This document shows, one piece after another, positions 55,960 through 64,000 of a stretch of 64,000 bases of DNA. Both the position numbers and the translations under genes were made by a program. The notes beneath the pieces were generated by a model. The model made no database searches and was not told the DNA's origin. It was given only the letters and a program-made list of their open reading frames with translations. Each line of letters opens with the position of its first letter. The first letter of the stretch is position 1. The DNA comes from Notolepis coatsorum (taxonomy: Eukaryota; Chordata; Actinopteri; Aulopiformes; Paralepididae): positions 89,814,021-89,878,020 of the forward strand of contig OZ020598.1 in the NCBI GenBank assembly GCA_963971535.1. The letters run 5' to 3'.

Positions 55960-56240
55960 ATAAGATAAGATAAGATATTCCTTTATTTCCTTGGGGGACA
56001 TTCAGGTATCAGAGCAGCATGGGGGAGGGGAGGTACAGGTAGTAGATGACATACAGGTACAGGTCACAGAATAGATTTATTATTATTTATTAGTAAAAAT
56101 AAAAATAGAATAAAAAGGCAGTGTAAACAATATACAATAATTAACTCTGGACATGCGCATATGGGCAACAAGGTGCGAGATGATGTATGCCCTCTCAGTT
56201 ATTTTGCCCTACACTAAATATAGTTACAATATATAATCTA
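55960..56240 (-). mobile_element. Rex1-like LINE 3' end, minus strand, (ATCTT)n tail
   Basis: AGATAAGATAAGATATTCCT then TTATTTCCTTGGGGGACATT and CAGGTATC parallels the 35943 tail (TACTTTATTAATCCCCTTGG). Only 3' UTR-like sequence is present and the inner edge is approximate. Confidence 0.7.
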
Positions 56241-56459
56241 ATAATCAAATCTAATATATAATCTAAAAAGATTAAATGCTAAATATATGCATTATATAAT
56301 CTAATCATCCAATAGTCTAAATCTAATCTAATATATAATCAAAAAATGCTAAATGCTATATTTAGCATATTATAATGATTTTCCTAGGCCTGGTGTTATG
56401 TATGTTGTCCAGTGACATGCGTAGCTGGCCTATGAAACTCATAACCTTTGACACTGACA

Positions 56460-56745
56460 TCCAAGTTAGGGGACCCCCTTTGAACAGCCCATCTGAGGTT
56501 TCTCTCCTCCACGTCGCCTGTGGTGCTTTTTTCCTATTGTTAGGTATTTTGTGAGTTTTTTCTTATCTTCATTGGGGAATGTCTGGGAGTGTCGCATATT
56601 TGGATTTTATGGTGGTTTGTTGTTCTTGATTTATTGTGATGTTTCTTCTTGACTTGTTCAAAGAAGACTTGTACAGCCCATGGGGGCATTGCCTTGTGAT
56701 TTCGGGCTTTACAAATACATTTGATTTGATTTTTTTTACTTTTGA
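56460..56745 (+). mobile_element. LINE 3' end with (ATTTG)n tail
   Basis: GCCTTGTGATTTCGGGCTTT then ACAAATACATTTGATTTGAT is a common 3' terminus of fish LINE copies. The upstream part (from about 56460) is probably 3' UTR of the same copy. Confidence 0.6.
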
Positions 56746-57118
56746 TGCACCATGCGGTTTGCGACAGTTTCCTCAGAACATATGAAGACACATCCAATTA
56801 CACTGTGAGCTCCCGTTTTGGAGAATGACACGGGTCAGGGTTTTTGAAGGAGCCTGTGAGAGGATGCAACAAACATGCTTAAGTTCCTCAATACTAAAGC
56901 GATCTGTGATATTATGACCTGTAGTCAACATCATGCCAGACCATCTATAAATAGAGCCTGGGAAACCTGTCCTCTAACGTGCTAACGATGATGTCACAAC
57001 AGCCATGGAAAGTTCTAGAATTCCAAGGAAGAATTCAGAGTAAATCACACCTCACAGGGTTAACGGTTTTCTAATTCATCACAGTAGCACAGTTTTCTGT
57101 AATCCGATTAGCCGACTG
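56746..57118. other. No gene recognised
   Basis: Anonymous sequence. Confidence 0.4.
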
Positions 57119-57126
57119 TAATGCTG

Positions 57127-57577
57127 GCAGTGCTGTAGTACTTGAGTCCAGGACTCGTGACTCGACTTGAGCACTGATGACTCGGACTTGGACTCGAGCA
57201 TCGACTGCATGCATTCGGACTCGGAAGGTGCAGACGAGGACTCGGACTTGTTAATTGATAAGCAGTTATTTATTTATTTTTTTGTAATAGGCCCTAATCA
57301 TTTGGCATAAGGTATTGATGGCTAGTGCATTTGTTTGGCTATTGTGTCACAAAGTAAATAATGGTGACCACTGTGTCATTTATGTTTAATGTAGATATTT
57401 TTTTTTATTTGTACGTCAGCTCTTTGACTGGCAGAGTGGACTCAACCTCGATGATTTGGACTCGGACTCGGGTAATGGGGACTCGACTCTGGCTCTTCTT
57501 TGGTGACTCGGACTTAGACTCGAACACTGGGGACTCGCGACTCGACCTCGAGATTTAGTGACTGGACTACAACGCTG
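57127..57577. mobile_element. hAT MITE, 451 bp, 8-bp TSD, GACTCGGACT-rich
   Basis: The ends CAGTGCTGTAGTACTTGAGT and (reverse complement) CAGCGTTGTAGTCCAGTCAC are inverted repeats. The 8-bp direct repeat TAATGCTG flanks it (57119-57126 and 57578-57585). Sub-terminal arrays of GGACTCGGACT are a hallmark of this common fish MITE. Non-coding. Confidence 0.88.
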
Positions 57578-57585
57578 TAATGCTG

Positions 57586-57937
57586 ATATGTAATGGCTTA
57601 CTCTCCGATCCTGAGTGTGTCTGTGAGGCCAAAACGAGGCCGCCTCGTCGTGAGAGAGGCTGGACAGCGGCGGCGTTTCCTCTCCTGTTGCCGAAACAAC
57701 AATCTGACTGATGTAGACGGGAAGCAGGAAGTGCCTGAGACAATACAGCCTGTGGAGGATTTGGACCCCAGCTGCATTTTTTATGTATGAAAGAAGGACA
57801 CGGCAGCGCATAGAGCTTTCCTTTATCACCAGAGGAAAAACAAACACAATGGTAGAAACGGGAGCTACTCTGTACTTAAGTTAAGAACTCCAAGGTGGAC
57901 CATCTCAAGAGAAATGGGAACTTCGAGACACGCTGAC
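57586..57937. other. No gene recognised
   Basis: A 65-codon frame at 57593-57790 has no recognisable domain. Confidence 0.4.
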
Positions 57938-57955
57938 TTAAAGGACCACGTCCAG

Positions 57956-57998
<43 letters not shown>

Positions 57999-58059
57999 GT
58001 GTGTGCATGGTTTCCAAATCATTCTTGACTTCATAACTTCAACAATACCGGTCCTTTAA
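57938..58059. mobile_element. Short TTAA MITE with (T)38
   Basis: TTAA at 57938-57941 and 58056-58059, with inverted ends TTAAAGGACCACG and (reverse complement) TTAAAGGACCGGT. It contains a (T)38 run (57957-57994). It shares its right TTAA with the next element. Confidence 0.6.
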
Positions 58060-58290
58060 AGGAACATGCCAACATTTTGGGAAATTAGCTTACCGTCTTC
58101 TCCAGAGAGAGACAAGAAGATAAGAAGATAGATACCAGTTTCCTCTCTGTGCGTTCAGTAGAAAGCTATCTGGCTGCATGTTAGCCTAGCTTAGCACAAT
58201 GAATGGAAGCGGACATGACCGGTTAGCCTAGGCATCCAGCCAGATAGCTTTCTACTGAACGCACAGAGAGGAAACTGGTATCTATCTTCT
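58056..58290. mobile_element. TTAA MITE, copy 2, broken
   Basis: TTAAAGGAACATGCCAACAT at the left and the palindromic pair GAAAGCTATCTGGCTGCATG / CAGCCAGATAGCTTTCTACT match copy 1 (11777-12144). The right end is missing where a hAT-like end begins at 58294. Confidence 0.82.
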
Positions 58291-58293
58291 TGT

Positions 58294-58436
58294 TAGGCCT
58301 GGGCGGTATGACGGTATTACGGTATACCAGGATATTTCGAAATCCCGCCGGTATGATTCTCAATACCGTGACATCACAGACTGCTATTACACTGACACGG
58401 AGTTGATTGTAGTGCACAGCACGCGCCAGCAGAGGG
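58294..58436 (+). mobile_element. hAT MITE left end (TAGGCCTGGGCGGTATGACG)
   Basis: TAGGCCTGGGCGGTATGACG then GTATTACGGTATACC is a common fish hAT MITE end. It interrupts the TTAA MITE. Its right end is not recognised; the 53-bp minisatellite follows and may have grown inside it. Confidence 0.65.
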
Positions 58437-58985
58437 TTACGTGGCCATCGTTCTGTGAGCTAGCGTTGGTACCTGGCTGGTGCGGGCTAACTGGCCATCG
58501 TTCCGGGAGCTAACGTTAGTAGTAGTAGGCTGGTGCGGGCTAACTGGATATCGTTCCGGGAGCTAACGTTAGTAGTAGTACGCTGGTGCGGGCTAACTGG
58601 CCATCGTTCCGGGAGCTAACGTTAGTAGTAGTAGGCTGGTGCGGGCTAACTGGATATCGTTCCGGGAGCTAACGTTAGTAGTAGTAGGCTGGTGCGGGCT
58701 AACTGGCCATCGTTCCGGGAGCTAACGTTAGTAGTAGTAGGCTGGTGCGGGCTAACTGGCCATCGTTCCGGGAGCTAACGTTAGTAGTAGTAGGCTGGTG
58801 CGGGCTAACTGGCCATCGTTCCGGGAGCTAACGTTAGTAGTAGTAGGCTGGTGCGGGCTAACTGGCCATCGTTCCGGGAGCTAACGTTACTAGTACTAGG
58901 CTGGTGCGGGCTAACTGGCCATCGTTCCGGGAGCTAACGTTACTAGTACTAGGCTGGTGCGGGCTAATTGGCTATTGTTCCGTGA
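58437..58985. repeat. 53-bp minisatellite, about ten copies
   Basis: The unit runs CTGGTGCGGGCTAACTGGCC, ATCGTTCCGGGAGCTAACGT, TAGTAGTAGTAGG. Variants have TGGATATCG or ACTAGTACTAGG in register. Edge copies are degenerate, the middle ones nearly identical. Confidence 0.95.
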
Positions 58986-59229
58986 TTTGTTTACTTGGTA
59001 ACACGGGTTGCTAAGGAATTTAGGTTCGAGGTTGAAGAAAGTGCATTTTAGGTTGAAAGAACGGCCCTAATGTCAACGTGTTTCAATATAAGCGTTATGT
59101 ATGGTGATAACGAGTATATTGTTAGCTCAGCTGGGAAGAGGTGTTTGGCAGCATCGGCCTACACCATTGATGAACAGGGGTTCCAACCACTCTATCTCTG
59201 CCGTGGCTATGCCCCGCCGGGTGAGGCCG

Positions 59230-62200
59230 TCTGGGTTGTGTTTTTACCACGCAAAGTTTGGGAACAAAGCTAAGAAGTGTCCGCCACCATGTAACTACAG
59301 TGGGTCGGGAAACGCACTGGCTGCCACTCATTAGCAGCCGTGAGTGTTGGCCATCCTGCAGGCATGCTGTGCATCACCGACTCACTCTCCGGCCGCCGTT
59401 TTTTATGTGACACGGGTGCCCAGGTGAGCGTGCTGCCGGCGTCCACTCAGGACTTCCACTCAGCGAGACGGGGCCCCGCCCTTGAAGCTGCCAATGGCAG
59501 TGCGATCCCTACATTTGGCAAAGCACCGTGGCATTATGCTTTGCGTTTCACCTGGGATTTCGTGTTGGCCAAGGTGTCCACTCCCCTCCTAGGCGCTGAC
59601 TTTCTCTGCGCCAACAGTCTCTTGGTAGACGTGGGGAATCGCCGGCTCACCATCGCTAAGAATGAGTTTGCCTCCATGGAGGGACTGGGCATCATTTGTC
59701 GTTCCGACAGTCCTTGGGCCCCGCCTCTCCATCTCGTTCCAAAGGCTAACGGCGGCTAGCGTCCGTGTGGCGACTACCGACGCCTTAATGACGCCACTAC
59801 ACCTGATCGTTACCCGGTTCCACACATACAAGATTTTTCAGCCCACCTAGCTGGCGTGTCTGTTTTTTCGAAGGTGGATCTGGTGAGAGGATACCACCAG
59901 GTGCCGGTTAGCCCTCAGGACATCCCCAAGACGCCAGTTATAACCCCATTTGGACTCTTTGAATTTCTGAGGATGCCTTTTGGCCTAAAAAATGCTGCTC
60001 AGACCTTTCAGAGGTTAATGGACGCCATGCTGCACAACCTGTCTTTCGTGTTCGTCTATCTAGACGATATCCTGGTAGCCAGCACATCCAAGGCAGAACA
60101 CCTAACACACCTCTGTCTCCTCTTCAGTCGCCTCAGAGAGCATAGATTAATCATCAACCCAGCAAAGTGTCAGTTTGGACTGCCTGCCATGGACTTCCTT
60201 GGCCACCACATCACTCCAAATCTACTCTATCACACATTGAATTAGCTCTGCAATCTGATTTTAATTCCTTGCAACATTGGCTAGCTGCTAACAAATTACT
60301 ACTTAACAAAAGCAAATCATATACAATGATCTTTGGTACTCCCCAGTGCATCAAATCTAAAGCCAAATCTCGGTTATGTGCTATTCATAGTTTAGATGGT
60401 ACACCTTTGCAAAGAGTCGAACACACAAAATACTTGGGTGTTTGGCTTGACTCTGAATTATCATTTAAGTGTCACATTGATCATATTGTAAGAAAAATTA
60501 ATCTTAGTGTGGGTATTCTCTACCGCTCCAGAAACTGCTTAACTTTTTCTGTTAGAAAAAAGCTTGTAATTCAACTTATTTTGCCATTTATGGATTATGC
60601 AGATATTGTCTACCAGGTTGCATCCAAAACAAATCTCATTCCTCTCAATACATCTTACAATAAATTATGCAGATTTGCTCTTGGATGCCCTTTTACAACT
60701 CATCACTGTCTAATGTATGAAACACTGAATTTGCCCTCTCCCACTGTAAGAAGACAGCGCCACTGGTTACAATTTATTTTCAAATGTATTCATCTTAATT
60801 ATCCACAATATCTAAAACAATACTTGACTCCATATTATTCCAATTATTATTTAAGGCATTCTAGCCAACTTTATTTTTGCATACCTACACTTTCAACACT
60901 CTCAAAAGCAACAGCCAAGAAAGCCTTTTTGTTCAAAGCCCCTTCTGATTGGAATAACTTACCTGCAAATACTCGTTCCATCTCATCTTTTTATTTATTA
61001 AAAAATGCGCTGTCTTCTTACTTTCATAGTACATGTACATGTTTTTAGTTTATCATTTTTAGTTTATCATTTTTAGTTTTATCATTTATATACTGCATAC
61101 TATCATGACTTTCACTACTTATCTCGTACGAAGTAACAATCCATTCCTATCCTTGCTTGATTTGTGTTTTGTTTTGTTTGTCTTGTTTATTTTGTGATCT
61201 TGTATGTTGGTTTACTTATTTTGTAATGTCATTTCTCAGTTGATTTTGTTGTTGTAGACTGTTTCGATGTCCAATGTTTTTGTGTGTTTTTATTATTATT
61301 ATTTTTCTTTTTTCTGAAAATGTACATGCGTTGTATTGTGTTAGGAGCCCCTCGAAAACGAGATGCTACATCTCAAGGGGTTATTCCGAATAAAGAATTT
61401 CAATATATAAGTTATATCACTACTGCTGGGGCAGTCCCATTGCCAGTAAAGGTGGAAGCGGTGCTGCAGCTCCCACGCCCTCCCACTGTTATGGCCTTGC
61501 AGGAGTTCCTGGGGATGGTGAATTTCTATCATCGGTTCATCCCTCATGCTGCCCACCTAATGCGCCCCCTGTATGGAGCTCTCAAGGGCAAGACTCCCAA
61601 GCATGCCATTGCCTGGTCCGACGACATGTCAAAGGCGTTCTCGGATACCAAGGAGGCCCTTGCGAGCGCAACCATGCTGACGCACCCCGTGCCTGAGGCT
61701 CCCATGGCATTGACAACTGATGCCTCGGATTATGCCGTTGGAGCCGTTTTACGAGCAGTTGGTCAATGGCATTTTGGCAACCCCTGGCATTCTTCAGCCA
61801 ACAACTCCGTTCCAGCGAACAGAAGTACAGCACCTTTGACCGTGAGCTCCTCGCCCTGTACTTGGCAGTCAGACATTTCCGTTTCCTGCTGGAGGCTCGC
61901 CCTTTCACTGTTTTTGTAGACCACAAACCATTGATTTTTGCTATGGCGAAGGTGTCTGAACCGTGGTCTGCCAGGCAACAACGCCATCTGGCTTTCATCT
62001 CTGAGTTCACCACTGACATCCGGCATGTGGCTGGGAAGGACAACCCCGTGGCTGACTGCCTCTCTCGTGCCGCCACCGGTGCTGTTCACCTGGGCATTGA
62101 TTACGCCTGTATGGCTGCGGATCAGGTTTCAGACCCGGACATCCAGGCATGCAGGACGGCGGTTACTGGCCTCCGGTTGGCGGACGTCCCCTTCGTTGAT

Positions 62201-63243
62201 GATGGCACGACGCTGCTATGTGATGTATCTATGGCGCAGCCACGGCCAGTGGTTCCACATGCATGGAGACAACACGTTTTCGAGGCCCTCCATGGCCTCT
62301 CGCACCCGGGCAGAAAACCATCACAGACCTGCATGGCATGCCAACGCGCGAAGGTCCATCGGCATGTTAAGGCCCCGTTGGAGCGGTTCAATGTCCCTGA
62401 GAGGCGTTTTGACCACATTAACGTGGATCTGGTGGGACCCCTTCCTCCCTCCAGGGGGTACATTCACCTTCTGACGATGGTAGACAGGGCCACCCATTGG
62501 CCGGAGGCTGTCCCACTCACTGCGACTACTACAGCTGACGTGGCCCGCGCATTCATCAGTACCTGGGTCGCCCGGTTCGGTGTTCCCTCTGATCTTTCCT
62601 CTGACCGAGGGGCCCAATTCACTTCCGCGTTATGGACTTCCATTACCCAGCAGTTGGGTGTCTCCCTCCACCGCACTACGGCCTATCATCACCCAGCTTT
62701 CACGGTCGATGAAAGTTGCTCTTTTAGGCCAATCTCCGGGGCGACAGCTCGGTCGACAGACTTCCTTGGGTGATGCTGGGACTCCATACTGCACCTAAGG
62801 AGGACCTTCTTTCATCTTCGGCTGAGCTGGTATACGGCCAACCCCTCCGTGTCCCAGGGGATTTTCTTCCCTGTGTTACGGTCTCCTGGTCAGCACTGGA
62901 ACAGCGGGATGCTCTGCTGGACAAGGCCAAGTCTTTCTTGCCCATCCCTACCTCATGCCACGGCGTTCCGAAGGTGCGTGTCCCGCCTGATCTGCAAGCA
63001 GCGGGGTATGTGTTTATCCGCTGCGACGCCCATCGAGGCCCCCTACAGCCACCCTACGATGGTCCTTACCGGGTTGTGAAGGCAGGCGATAAGACCTTTG
63101 TCATTGACATGGGGGGGAGTGAAGAACGGATCTCGGTGGATCGCCTGAAGCCTGCTCACCTGGATTTGGACCGCCCCATTGAGTTGGCCCAACCGCCCCG
63201 CCGCGGTCGCCCCCTGGTAGGGCAGTCCCGACGCCTACTCTAG
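59230..63243 (+). pseudogene. Remains of gag end and pol of the old Ty3 element
   Basis: Recognisable parts in order, with rough positions: a zinc-finger motif of the CFYHAKFG...C type (59.24-59.30 kb); protease with CDTGAQVSVLPAS (59.41 kb); RT with [15 protein letters not shown] (59.87 kb) and [10 protein letters not shown] (60.06 kb); a LINE insertion; RT/RNase H with NFYHRFIPHA (61.52 kb) and TTDASDYAVGAV (61.71 kb); an RNase H core with FDRELLALYLAVRHF (61.84 kb); integrase with VDLVGPLPPS (62.43 kb) and SDRGAQFTSALW (62.60 kb); and a C-terminal SH3-like region with GPYRVVKAGDKTFVID (63.06 kb). A fossil, not a working gene. Confidence 0.85.
60216..61415 (+). mobile_element. 5'-truncated LINE inside the Ty3 fossil
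   Basis: Flanked by ATCACT at 60210-60215 and 61416-61421, a short target duplication. The coding part (60224-61048) is open from [20 protein letters not shown] to SYFHSTCTCF and has the post-RT signatures KSKSYTMIFGTP, TKYLGVWLDSELSFKCHIDH and ILPFMDYADIVYQ of Jockey-superfamily LINEs; the RT catalytic core is lost by truncation. The 3' UTR (~370 bp) ends in a hairpin-forming CCCTCGAAAACGAGATG ... CATCTCAAGGGG and AATAAAG. Clade not certain; it differs from the family at 41087. Confidence 0.87.
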
Positions 63244-63415
63244 CTCCGGCGGACCCCCGGACCTGCCGTCCGAGGCCTGTTAAGTGTCAGCCTACTGCTT
63301 TACCACTGCCTCGGTCTCCTGTGCCGGCCCAGGGGTACCGGAGTCGTTATGGGCGGGTCGTCAGAGCCCCTGGCAGTTTTTTGGGGCCAGTTCTTGTGAA
63401 TTCTGGGGGGACGTG

Positions 63416-63618
63416 TGTAGTGGCTACTGGGACATAATTCACGGCATTCTAGCCTATTGTGGTGTTTACTACATCTCCCGTGACCCTTAGCGGGGGATGA
63501 CGTAGTTAAAGAGAGACGAGTGAAAGATGAATGGAAGAGTTGTTTGTAGTAGAGTGCGTAATAGTATTTTTGCATCGGAACACAACTCCGTCTACGCTAT
63601 CATTACTGCATTCCTACA
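63416..63618 (+). repeat. Short 3' LTR of the Ty3 fossil
   Basis: It starts TGTAGTGGCTACTGGGACAT after a purine run (GGGGGGACG) and ends GCATTCCTACA, giving TG...CA ends and about 203 bp. No second copy is present for comparison. Confidence 0.65.
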
Positions 63619-63879
63619 GTGTGTTCTTTTAAGACTGCGTGGGTCAGGGTAGAGCTACTGATTTGCACCTAGTTTGAAATAGTTCTATGAAATAACTTCC
63701 ACAGGGAGAGCCAAGAGTTTCATAGAAGAAAAAACAACGCCTTTATTGATGAAGAAAAACGTTTCAAGAACAAAGATTGCCTGGATGTATGAGATGCACA
63801 ACTGTCTCCTTTCCCCTGAGGTTTGAGTTGATTATAACGTTTCCACACAGTCCTTCTTTAGGATGCAGTAGGATCTTTG
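63619..63879. other. No feature recognised
   Basis: Anonymous sequence between the Ty3 fossil and the last LINE tail. Confidence 0.4.
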
Positions 63880-63989
63880 AATGAATGAATGAAAACTTTA
63901 TTTAACAGATTGCAGAATGGGTACAATACAGTACGGCTCAATACACACAATTGTTAAGGGGATGCAGACCAGAGAAAGACGTTTGTCTT
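63880..63989 (-). mobile_element. LINE 3' end, tail family A, minus strand, (ATTC)n tail
   Basis: GAATGAATGAATGAAAACTT then TATTTAACAGATTGCAGAAT matches the ends at 54614 and 47646. It ends at TTTGTCTT close to the window edge. Confidence 0.9.
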
Positions 63990-64000
63990 TCGGCATTAAT

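Larger units (their letters stand above)
59150..63618 (+). mobile_element. Old Ty3/Gypsy (Metaviridae) fossil, broken, 5' LTR missing
   Basis: A plus-strand fossil with the end of a gag-like zinc-finger region, protease, reverse transcriptase, RNase H and integrase, a polypurine tract near 63402-63413 and a short 3' LTR. The left edge is uncertain and no 5' LTR is visible. It is broken at about five or six places, one of them a 1.2-kb LINE insertion flanked by a short target duplication. Lack of a chromodomain and the short LTR separate it from the chromovirus at 27.8-34.3 kb. Its age cannot be measured by LTR comparison but is clearly greater than that of the chromovirus. Confidence 0.88.

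Overview
The window looks like intergenic or intronic DNA of a ray-finned fish (Teleostei). The evidence is the repeat content: L2-type LINEs with (ATT)n tails, Rex1/Babar-like LINEs with (ATCT)n or (CTTGAAA)n tails, an L1/Tx1-like LINE, many hAT and TTAA-target MITEs, tRNA-derived SINEs, a sushi/Tf1-type chromovirus, a second Ty3 fossil, and long (TG)n, (GGGA)n and (ATT)n microsatellites. I recognise no host protein-coding exon, tRNA gene or rRNA gene. The species cannot be told from the sequence.

Layout. 1-17 kb: mostly anonymous DNA with simple repeats, a ~500-bp tRNA-derived SINE (2.2-2.7 kb), a 30-bp minisatellite (10-11 kb), TTAA and hAT MITEs and LINE 3' ends. 17.3-21.7 kb: two stacks of nested DNA transposons. 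22.3-24.7 kb: one 25-bp minisatellite array split by two DNA-transposon insertions. 27.1-35.0 kb: a three-level nest in which a hAT-like element (8-bp target duplication) holds a TTAA-type remnant, which holds a complete-looking 6.54-kb chromovirus on the minus strand. Its two 1,063-bp LTRs differ at only two positions that I could see. 35.9-46.8 kb: a minus-strand Rex1-like LINE cut by a nearly full-length L1-like LINE (15-bp target duplication), which is itself cut by the 3' half of a third LINE. 46.8-51.4 kb: a TIR element with TTAAGG-rich DNA, a plus-strand Rex1-like LINE and LINE tails. 51.9-55.4 kb: a TIR element followed by an L2 LINE carrying a small LINE-tail insertion. 55.9-58.9 kb: LINE ends, a hAT MITE, abutting TTAA MITEs and a 53-bp minisatellite. 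59.1-63.6 kb: an old, broken Ty3-type element missing its 5' LTR and carrying a LINE insertion.

How the parts relate. Nothing here is an operon or host pathway. The coherent system is the chromovirus: Gag, a Pol reading frame with protease, RT, RNase H, integrase and chromodomain, LTRs with a TATA box, a polypurine tract, and a primer-binding site complementary to the predicted 5' end of its own RNA. That last feature is the self-priming signature known for the Tf1/sushi group. The other autonomous machinery (L1 ORF1 and ORF2, Rex1-like and L2 RTs) is visibly damaged. One LINE 3'-end family recurs eight times and probably spread through a source elsewhere. The target-site duplications and nesting give a relative order of insertion for much of the window.
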